This document shows positions 57,491-64,000 of a DNA stretch of 64,000 bases, piece by piece. The position numbers and the translations under genes are program-made. How positions within the stretch are numbered: the stretch's first letter is position 1; every line of letters starts with the position of its first letter. This DNA comes from Saccharomyces uvarum (Eukaryota > Ascomycota > Saccharomycetes > Saccharomycetales > Saccharomycetaceae), in contig OX365935.1 in the NCBI GenBank assembly GCA_947243795.1, forward strand, positions 186,001-250,000, written 5' to 3'. The notes under the pieces were generated by a model. It did no database searches. It was not told the origin of the DNA and saw only the letters and a program-made list of their open reading frames with translations.

Positions 57491-59716
57491 ATGTCTTTGC
57501 CTGCAAATTTAGATACGACCATAGATTCTGCTGTTCTTAAAGCTATTGAACTAGGTACGAGGCTTTTTAGATCTGCTGAATACCTGCAAGCAAAAAGAAT
57601 ATTCACCAATGCTTTGAAAGTGTGCGATTCTTATTCTCAAGAGCAAATTGTGCGGATCAGGAGCGCGCATCATTTAGATACTTCAAGACCCGATAACAAC
57701 CGGCTTTATCATCCCAAGTACATAAAAATATTGGACAATATTTGCGCATGTTATGAAAAATTGGACGATTTAAAAACATGCTTAAGTATATCACAAAAAT
57801 CACTTAAGTTAGATCCTGACAATGCCAAATGCTATGTACGATGTACGAGAACGTTGATAAAATTAAAGGATTGGAAAAGAGCCTATAAAGTGTGTTCTCG
57901 TGGGCTACAAGTATGTGGTAACGCTAACTCTCTTTTGAGACAACAAAAGCAATTCATTAAGCAAAGTATAGCAAAAACCCAGGATATTCAGAAAGTGAAC
58001 AATGGCGACAGAAAGTATATAGATCCGTTAGCAGATGATGTAAAAGTGGTCAAAAGGAAAAAAAAAAGTTATGACATGACGGGATTGTCCCCACCAAAAA
58101 AAGTATTGAAGAATGATAGCCGGAAAATTGATTTATTTGGCGATTTGCCAATAGAGTTACTACCTATCATAATCCGTAGTTTTTCCAGTAAAGAACTTAT
58201 TACATTGACGTTAGTTTGTAACAAATGGAGAGACAAAATTCTGTATCATTTAAATTGTTTTCAAGAATTCAACTTTAATTCAATTAGTTACAGAAATTTC
58301 GTCAAATTTATGGATTTCTTACATCAGAATTTCACAAGAACTTACAAAAAATATAATCTTTCACAGTTGAAAATAAGTTCTAAAATCACTTCAGAGGAGT
58401 TGAGAATTGCTCAGATGTTATTTACTAAAATGCCGAAATGTATAAATTTCGAACGGCTTATACTCTCAATGACAGCGTTAACCACAACACAATTCTACAA
58501 GCTGATGATGGGGGAAAATAAGGAATTTTTTTCGAAATTAAGGGAATTATCGCTCATGATAACTTATAGACCTGACCGACAACATGAATGGCAAATACTT
58601 CAGAATTGCTCTCAGTTAAAGAAAATAGAACTAATATTTGTTAATTCCATGATATCCATTGCCAATCGAACAAATAGCATCGGAAGTGGTAGCAGCCTCA
58701 GTTCCGTGAACGGTAATGCTAATGAGATAGTACCAGCTGAGGATCAAGGTGAACAAGAAATTGTGGAAGAAAAACTAGTTTATAATGAGCTGGAGAAAAT
58801 GACGCTAATATGTGACAAGAAAAAGATTAAGAATTTCCCACTTTCTCATGCCCTATTAAAAGATGAATTTCCTCGATTGCAAAAACTAATAATAACAGGT
58901 GTAACTTTTCCTATCAACAACCAAGGAATGGTAACTTTTCAGTGGTTATTAAATTTTTCGAATTTGAGAGAATTATGGCTAGAAGACAACGACAATTGTG
59001 AACTAGGCAAATTCTTGCAAGTATTGAAGGGCTCGCACGTTTGGAAAAACATGCAAAAATTAACCTTTAGAGAGAACAAACTGTACTCGGTGATCGATTT
59101 AGATGAAAGTTTGCCAATTGCTAATGATAGCGAAGTACAAGCCAGACTGTATTACAGAGAAAATTTGGAAAATTTGGAAACGTTAGACCTAATGGGGACG
59201 TCGATAAGCGGATCTGCATTGACGAAACTATGTGAGCGGGGGTACTTGAATGGTGAGCATTTGGAAGTTTTGAATATTGGGAATTGCCCCAATATTCAGT
59301 TTTCTAACCATCATGTTAATGGAGCGAGGATGGTGTTGGATGTGAACTTGGTTTTGAAAAAACTGTTCAAATTAGAAGAGATTAACTTATCTCATGCGAG
59401 TTCATTAAATGACAACACGATGAAATCATTCATTACCAACGTACCGTTCTTGGAAAACTTACATAAATTCGATATTTCGCATAATTTTGAAATCACAGGG
59501 ATATCAATTTACGAGTTTTTGAAAAAATTCCAGATGGATCACGAAGACGACACAGGGGGCCAGCCATTGGCTTACTTGAATATCGACGGATGCTCGCAAG
59601 TGTCGCATATCACGGTTAATATGCTCCGAGCTCAAAATTTAGTGAAACGAGTAGATTGTGTTTATGAAAGGGAAGTATGGAAAAAATTTGGAGTCAATTC
59701 ATATGCATACACATGA
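57491..59716 (+). CDS. DIA2: Dia2, F-box protein of SCF at replication forks
   Basis: The 741-residue protein is Dia2 (732 in S. cerevisiae), the substrate adaptor of SCF-Dia2, which ubiquitylates Mcm7 to unload the CMG helicase at replication termination and also targets Ctf4, Mrc1 and Tec1. TPR repeats lie at about 13-150 and tether it to the replisome. A basic segment (KRKKKS, about 193-198) is followed by the F-box (about 215-255, DLPIELLPIIIRSFSSKELITL). Leucine-rich repeats cover most of 300-735. A polar insert at about 398-425 is variable. A and T runs occur but the frame is intact. Confidence 0.96.
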   Translation: MSLPANLDTTIDSAVLKAIELGTRLFRSAEYLQAKRIFTNALKVCDSYSQEQIVRIRSAHHLDTSRPDNNRLYHPKYIKILDNICACYEKLDDLKTCLSISQKSLKLDPDNAKCYVRCTRTLIKLKDWKRAYKVCSRGLQVCGNANSLLRQQKQFIKQSIAKTQDIQKVNNGDRKYIDPLADDVKVVKRKKKSYDMTGLSPPKKVLKNDSRKIDLFGDLPIELLPIIIRSFSSKELITLTLVCNKWRDKILYHLNCFQEFNFNSISYRNFVKFMDFLHQNFTRTYKKYNLSQLKISSKITSEELRIAQMLFTKMPKCINFERLILSMTALTTTQFYKLMMGENKEFFSKLRELSLMITYRPDRQHEWQILQNCSQLKKIELIFVNSMISIANRTNSIGSGSSLSSVNGNANEIVPAEDQGEQEIVEEKLVYNELEKMTLICDKKKIKNFPLSHALLKDEFPRLQKLIITGVTFPINNQGMVTFQWLLNFSNLRELWLEDNDNCELGKFLQVLKGSHVWKNMQKLTFRENKLYSVIDLDESLPIANDSEVQARLYYRENLENLETLDLMGTSISGSALTKLCERGYLNGEHLEVLNIGNCPNIQFSNHHVNGARMVLDVNLVLKKLFKLEEINLSHASSLNDNTMKSFITNVPFLENLHKFDISHNFEITGISIYEFLKKFQMDHEDDTGGQPLAYLNIDGCSQVSHITVNMLRAQNLVKRVDCVYEREVWKKFGVNSYAYT

Positions 59717-59853
59717 AGAAGAAATAATTTGGCGAGAAGAGTAGTAGTGAAAGTTCATTAGAATATATGATGTAAAAAATGCTATATGTCCTTTGAAATT
59801 GGAAGACCATGAAGGAAAAGAAGCTTTATAAAATTGTATATTTTTGTTTAGTT

Positions 59854-62097
59854 CTAGTTTTGGAAGATATCAGAATTGTTCATGAAGTCGTCCTTCGTTG
59901 CGGTCGACATACCCTTTGTGGGGAACCTGGTTGGGTGTAGGAAAGTGTTATCGAATGAACCGTTTTCAATAGCGGGGATGGGGAAATCTTCTGAGTTTGT
60001 TTGAACATCGTGGGAGGAAATGGTGCCCGATTTTTTCCTATTTTTTATAATTTCCGGGGCAATATTTTGATTGTAATAGGACGATCTTTTCTTGAATGGA
60101 GGTGGTAATGGATTCTTCGATGGGGATTTCTTCAACCTTAAACTGGAAGAGCCAATAGCTAATGATAAAGAGTTTGCCTTTTGTCTCGAGCCATGTATCG
60201 ATGAAGGCCTTGCATCCTGCAGTGATGATGCGGGTGGAGACGCGGAAGATGATGAAAACTCCAGTTTCCTCTTGTTGAAAATGGAGGATGGAGAAGGAAG
60301 TGGCTGAAGGGGTGTTCTCTTTGTATGCTTCTTCGGCGTCTTGATGATGGATAACGAAGTGGAAGAGGATTCTTCGAGGTCGACCCCCGGTAAATCGGCG
60401 TCCATTATTGACAAAGATTTGATTTGCCCACCCAGCTGAGGGTGGCAGAATTGTAACGGGTTTCTTATTGACGACGAGATGATGATTTTCTCCTTTAGAA
60501 AAGTGATCGTCTTATCCAAAGCGAATTCTTGGCCACAGTTATTTTGAATCATGGCCATTTTGGGCCATGTCGCTCTTGCGCCCAACGTGGTCTGGTGCAA
60601 CAGGAAGAGTTGAGAGGGATTCTTCAAAATTTCATGTAATTTGGCGACCATTGACAAGTCGGGCAGAATGGTGACGTTACCGGAATACTGTTGTAGAAAG
60701 ACATGTTTCAATTTCGTCATCAAGTATGGATGGAACTCGACTTCCTTCAGGATGTCTAGGAAATGGATGGTTTCGTTGGAAAGGAATTTAAAGATCTTGG
60801 TCAGTTGGTTTTTGAAACGAGCGGTGATTTCCTTTTCGATTTCGCCCCCAACACAGGTATTTGAGAATTTCAAGAAGGGGAAGACATGGATATTCACTTG
60901 ACACGCAATGATATGGTCCACGTTGAACATCTCCGAAAGACGGGAAATAGGCATGTCATTGTCGACAGACCCGTCCATAAACTTCATGTTTGATAGATGC
61001 AAGTTGGTCGCGCCCCATTCCTTAATTTTGCCTGAGTGAGGATGCTTCTCAAAAAGTGGTGTGGAGGGGAAAACACCGGGCAAAGAGCAAGACGCACATA
61101 CGGCGGACCAGATGAGAACGTTTGGAGCGGTTAGGTTGTTCAGTAGTTTCGGTTGTTCGTATATGGACGCGGGGGACACGGTGACGTTCAAGATCTTGCC
61201 CGTCTTGTTGTAGGCCTCTCTAAAGGTCAGGTTGCCCAAGAACGACAGCATCGTGTTTATCAAGGGCCTATTGTCGAACCAGGTACCGTTCTGGCAGAAC
61301 CTCGATATCTTGATCAGCAGGTTTTCGTTGGGGGACTTGGAGTTGTCGTCGTTGAAGATGTTGAATTCCATGTTGAGCACATTTGCCAACAGGGAAGGAA
61401 TTTCCTGGGTGGTGTGGACGCAAAATATACTGGCGACAATGGCCCCGGCGCTGCTGCCGCTAATCACTTTAGGCATCAGGTCGGATTCGAACAGGGCCGC
61501 AAGAACACCGATGTGGAAAAGACCCAGCGTGCTGCCACCGCTGAGCACGAGGGCGGTGCGGCCGATGTTCCGTCTTGTTTGCTGCAGGATACCCAGGAGA
61601 TAGTGGTCGTTCATGTCTGACTCGTGAGCGAGGGCGGTGAGAACTGCCTGGGACTCTTGCAGGTAGTCGTTTATGATCTGCTTGGTGCCCGAGTGGGAGT
61701 GCCTGTACAGATTGACGTTGTTCATGTTGCCAAGGTTGCGGACCCATGTAGTTCTGATCAGGTACAGCAGGCGGTAGTAATCGCGGGACGTTCGCAATTG
61801 GCGCATGCGGAGCGTTAAGTCGCGCAGTAGCTTGTAGTTATACAGGGACGACTCGTCGATATCTTTCCATTCGGAAAGGCCAGTGGCGTCGTCCAGCCTC
61901 AACGCGACATCGTTCCATTGGTCGTACGAGATGGCGCATTTCTTCTGAGAAGATAGCTCGGATATGAGCTGCTGCTTGCGAGACAGGGTCTTGTGGTAGA
62001 GCCATGTGAAGAAGGACGGTTCGTTTGTAGCTGGAGTGTTGGATAGCTCGTAGTACTTCGACAGAAGGAACTCCGTTACTGGCAGAGTGTTGGACAT
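59854..62097 (-). CDS. TGL5: Tgl5, lipid-droplet triacylglycerol lipase
   Basis: The 747-residue protein is Tgl5 (749 in S. cerevisiae), duplicate of Tgl4. It hydrolyses triacylglycerol with very long chains on lipid droplets and has lysophosphatidic acid acyltransferase activity. The patatin domain begins at about residue 181: oxyanion segment SGGSTLGLFH (186-195), nucleophile GSSAG with Ser216, and the catalytic Asp in MDGSVDNDMP. The C-terminal third is Ser/Pro/Lys-rich and disordered. The 5' half of the gene is richer in G and C than the 3' half. It diverges from WHI5 over 364 bp. Confidence 0.97.
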   Translation of the reverse strand: MSNTLPVTEFLLSKYYELSNTPATNEPSFFTWLYHKTLSRKQQLISELSSQKKCAISYDQWNDVALRLDDATGLSEWKDIDESSLYNYKLLRDLTLRMRQLRTSRDYYRLLYLIRTTWVRNLGNMNNVNLYRHSHSGTKQIINDYLQESQAVLTALAHESDMNDHYLLGILQQTRRNIGRTALVLSGGSTLGLFHIGVLAALFESDLMPKVISGSSAGAIVASIFCVHTTQEIPSLLANVLNMEFNIFNDDNSKSPNENLLIKISRFCQNGTWFDNRPLINTMLSFLGNLTFREAYNKTGKILNVTVSPASIYEQPKLLNNLTAPNVLIWSAVCASCSLPGVFPSTPLFEKHPHSGKIKEWGATNLHLSNMKFMDGSVDNDMPISRLSEMFNVDHIIACQVNIHVFPFLKFSNTCVGGEIEKEITARFKNQLTKIFKFLSNETIHFLDILKEVEFHPYLMTKLKHVFLQQYSGNVTILPDLSMVAKLHEILKNPSQLFLLHQTTLGARATWPKMAMIQNNCGQEFALDKTITFLKEKIIISSSIRNPLQFCHPQLGGQIKSLSIMDADLPGVDLEESSSTSLSIIKTPKKHTKRTPLQPLPSPSSIFNKRKLEFSSSSASPPASSLQDARPSSIHGSRQKANSLSLAIGSSSLRLKKSPSKNPLPPPFKKRSSYYNQNIAPEIIKNRKKSGTISSHDVQTNSEDFPIPAIENGSFDNTFLHPTRFPTKGMSTATKDDFMNNSDIFQN

Positions 62098-62461
62098 AGC
62101 AGTGCGGCGGCCGGTGCAGATTTGGTGGCTTTTTATGAGTTTCTATTGTCTTTGTGAAATTTCCACTTTCTTTTTTTTACGTAATTTTTTTTTTTTACAT
62201 GGTTTCTGGGCACGGTTAAAGATACTACTGATTTACTAGCCATTCATTTTTCCTGGCGTCACAGGAAGGGGTGGGGAGGGGAATCGAAAGAGAAGCGAAA
62301 ATTTGAAGACCAGAATAAAAAAAACAAAACAAAGGCAAAGAAAGCGTAGCAACGAGCTGCTTTTTTATGGTACAAGAACACGAACAAAGCCAAAGCACAA
62401 CAACAAGAAAGACACACGCGCAAGCACACGCACACGCACACGCAGTAGGAAACCGAACAAT
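62098..62461. other. TGL5-WHI5 divergent promoter with ACACGC repeat
   Basis: Divergent promoter region with T runs at about 62170-62197 and a short ACACGC/ACACGC-type repeat at about 62413-62443 in the WHI5 leader. No SBF or MBF core is seen. An open frame (from 62303) extends WHI5 upstream but is repeat-driven and not called. Confidence 0.5.
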
Positions 62462-63352
62462 ATGAGCTTGAGAACGCCGAAGAGAAGCAGGACCAACGAA
62501 GAAGATGAAGAACAAGACAAGGACGCACACACGCACCAGCACCAGCAGCGACCGGGGTCGACTCTACTGAGCACGCCAGTACGCCTGAAGAATGGGTTTG
62601 GCACGCCGTCGCCCCCTTCGCCGTCGAGCACGACGGCGACGATCAACAACTCCAGAAGGAGGCCGTCGCCGCCGACCCTGCAGGGCATATTCATGTCACC
62701 TATCAACAAGCGTCGTGCACACGGGCGGGTGTTGGGCCACAACGACGCCGAACACGAAATCGGGAGTGACAACAACAATAACAACAATAACAATGACGAG
62801 CACGAAAGCGAGAGCGAAAGCGAAAGCGAGAGCGAGCAACACGGGCGCCCTGGCACGAGTTCGTTGTTACCGACAACACCCAAGTCGAGACGCTCGGAGG
62901 TGTTTCTGTCGCCGTCGCCACGCCTGAGCTCGCCTCCGACGGCGGCGGCGCGCCGGCCCGCGGGCGAGCGGCCCATCCGCGAGATCTCGCACACGCTGCG
63001 TACCCGGCTCAACTACGCGCTGGTGAAGCTGCAGAACGGGTGGGAGGACAAGACGTTGCCCGAGCTGGAGACGCAGCTGGCGCCCGCCGTGGAGACATCT
63101 CCGCGGCGCTACCATAACCGGTTCCCGGACAGTGCGGATGCGGGCACCTCCGCGCACACGGCGTTCATGCAGGCGCTGAGCGGCCACCCGCCGCGCGAGG
63201 AGGCCACCGCGGTCGAGACGCTGATGCTGCTGTCGTCGCCCACGAAGAAGCAGCAGCACCGGCCCGTGGCGACGACGGGCGCCGGCGCGGAATCCGGGGC
63301 CCCCGCAGACGAGACGGAGCCGGAGTCGGATACCGAGGTGGAGACGTCGTAG
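62462..63352 (+). CDS. WHI5: Whi5, G1/S transcriptional repressor
   Basis: The start MSLRTPKRSRTN gives 296 residues (295 in S. cerevisiae). Whi5 binds SBF and represses the Start regulon; its dilution with growth and phosphorylation by Cdk1 set cell size. Its duplicate is Srl3. The GTB motif that binds SBF is about 171-205 (RPIREISHTLRTRLNYALVK). Many SP/TP sites are kept, including RTPKR, STPVR and FLSPSPR. The central part differs from S. cerevisiae, with an Asn tract (104-111) and a Ser-Glu repeat (116-125) encoded by AAC/AAT and GCGAAA-type repeats (about 62773-62835). G+C in the second half of the gene is very high. Confidence 0.97.
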   Translation: MSLRTPKRSRTNEEDEEQDKDAHTHQHQQRPGSTLLSTPVRLKNGFGTPSPPSPSSTTATINNSRRRPSPPTLQGIFMSPINKRRAHGRVLGHNDAEHEIGSDNNNNNNNNDEHESESESESESEQHGRPGTSSLLPTTPKSRRSEVFLSPSPRLSSPPTAAARRPAGERPIREISHTLRTRLNYALVKLQNGWEDKTLPELETQLAPAVETSPRRYHNRFPDSADAGTSAHTAFMQALSGHPPREEATAVETLMLLSSPTKKQQHRPVATTGAGAESGAPADETEPESDTEVETS

Positions 63353-63438
63353 CGCAGGCATATATAAGCGCGCGCACAAGCCACGGTGTGTGTAACAGAT
63401 TGCCCACCAGCTCGGCTCGCACCAAGCTCGGCGGCTAA

Positions 63439-64000
63439 ATGGAACACACATTTACCAAAGAAACGAAAACGTGCAGCGCAAGCTGGCCGCGCGCACCGCG
63501 CGGCACACTGTGCGCAGCAGACCGCCTCGACCTCGTCTACGACGTGTACACCAACACCTCAGAGCGGCACCGCCACCCTGGCGCCACCAGCGTCAACATC
63601 GTGTTTCTGCACGGCAGCGGCATGAGCAAGGTCGTGTGGGAGTACTACTTGCCGCGGATCGCAGCCGCCGACCCGGACGGTCACTACGCGGTGCACAAGC
63701 TCGTGCTGATCGACCAGGTCACGCACGGCGACTCCGGCGTACGCAACCGCGGCAAGCTGGGCACCGTCTTCGACTGGACAGACGGCGCGCGCGACGTGGT
63801 CAAGATAGCCGCCGACGAGTTCGGCGGCTACGAAGAGGGCTCGCCACCCGCGCTGAACGTGGCCATTGGCCACTCCATGGGTGGCTTCCAGGCGCTAGTC
63901 AGCGACGTGCTGCAGCCCAACCTGTTCCATCTGCTCATCCTGATCGAGCCCGTGGTCGTCACACGCCAGGCGAGCCCCGCTGCCGCGGCAGCGGGGCTCT
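63439..64000 (+). CDS. LPX1: Lpx1, peroxisomal lipase, 5' part
   Basis: The first 187 codons are present; the gene runs past the window end (387 residues in S. cerevisiae). Lpx1 is an oleate-induced peroxisomal matrix triacylglycerol lipase/epoxide-hydrolase-like protein of the alpha/beta-hydrolase fold, carrying a C-terminal PTS1 that would lie outside the window. Visible: oxyanion segment FLHGSG (57-62), DQVTHGDS (92-99), and the nucleophile elbow GHSMG with Ser146 (144-148). Only 86 bp separate it from WHI5, with ATATATAAG at 63360-63368 as the likely TATA box. G+C is extreme for yeast. The last 9 codons (SPAAAAAGL) lie in a perfect 26-bp palindrome. Confidence 0.94.
   Translation, partial: MEHTFTKETKTCSASWPRAPRGTLCAADRLDLVYDVYTNTSERHRHPGATSVNIVFLHGSGMSKVVWEYYLPRIAAADPDGHYAVHKLVLIDQVTHGDSGVRNRGKLGTVFDWTDGARDVVKIAADEFGGYEEGSPPALNVAIGHSMGGFQALVSDVLQPNLFHLLILIEPVVVTRQASPAAAAAGL
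63973..63998. repeat. Perfect 26-bp palindrome in LPX1
   Basis: The arm AGCCCCGCTGCCG (63973-63985) is followed directly by its exact complement (63986-63998), with no spacer. The encoded SPAAAAAGL does not resemble the S. cerevisiae Lpx1 segment after EPVV as I recall it. It lies at the very end of the window, so what follows cannot be seen. Confidence 0.9.

Noticed and set aside
61153-61620. 155-codon antisense ORF over TGL5
   Set aside because: It lies opposite the conserved patatin domain in a GC-richer stretch and has no domain of its own.
62365-63451. Overlapping antisense ORFs over WHI5 (YOR082C-like)
   Set aside because: High G+C removes stop codons on all frames; the predicted proteins are Arg/Ser/Leu low-complexity and overlap a conserved gene.

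Overview
The window is nuclear chromosome sequence from a budding yeast of the genus Saccharomyces. Almost every protein is recognisable as the counterpart of an S. cerevisiae protein. Gene order follows the right arm of S. cerevisiae chromosome XV from about YOR043W (WHI2) to YOR084W (LPX1, cut by the window end). Many residues differ from the S. cerevisiae proteins as I remember them, most clearly in MSA1, SGO1, WHI5 and RSB1, so this is probably a sister species rather than S. cerevisiae itself. I cannot name the species without alignments. Genes are intron-less and tightly packed on both strands, with short AT-rich spacers. The only introns I see are in the two tRNA genes.

Layout. 0-8 kb: WHI2, IRC23, TOM6 (+), then DBP5 and STD1 (-). 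8-22 kb: a long run on the - strand, RAT1, RSB1, ETT1, TMC1, VHS3, NOB1. 22-32 kb: SGT1 (+), ASE1 (-), a probable solo Ty LTR with tRNA-Lys(UUU), LPL1 and SLD7 (-), CKA2 (+), YOR062C homologue (-). 33-46 kb: RPL3 (+), YNG1 (-), CYT1 and MSA1 (+), ALG8 (-), VPS5 (+), GYP1 (-). 47-57 kb: tRNA-Pro(UGG), SGO1 (+), CDC21 (-), UFE1 (+), SKI7 (-), RTS2 and BUD21 (+), ATX2 (-). 57-64 kb: DIA2 (+), TGL5 (-), WHI5 (+), LPX1 (+, partial). The last 1.1-1.5 kb is strikingly GC-rich.

The genes do not form one pathway, as is usual for a yeast chromosome. Themes recur: mRNA and ribosome biology (DBP5, RAT1, NOB1, BUD21, RPL3, SKI7, ETT1), cell cycle and chromosome segregation (WHI5, MSA1, SGO1, ASE1, SLD7, CDC21, DIA2, SGT1), and membrane traffic and lipids (VPS5, GYP1, UFE1, RSB1, LPL1, TGL5, LPX1). 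Several genes are members of whole-genome-duplication pairs known in S. cerevisiae (STD1/MTH1, SKI7/HBS1, VHS3/SIS2, TGL5/TGL4, MSA1/MSA2, WHI5/SRL3), which fits a post-duplication yeast.

Promoters carry recognisable regulon motifs: paired PDREs (RSB1), PACE (TMC1 and, less expected, YOR062C), MCBs (CDC21), PAC/RRPE (NOB1, BUD21), an Abf1 site (RPL3), Hap1/Hap2-3-4 sites (CYT1) and Reb1 sites (DBP5, RAT1, STD1).

I found no evidence of a new defence, mobile or biosynthetic system. The most noteworthy points are the apparent absence of NRT1 (YOR071C) between GYP1 and tRNA-Pro, the probable solo LTR beside tRNA-Lys, the GC-rich block ending in a perfect 26-bp palindrome, a PACE next to YOR062C, and an 11-bp inverted repeat upstream of MSA1.
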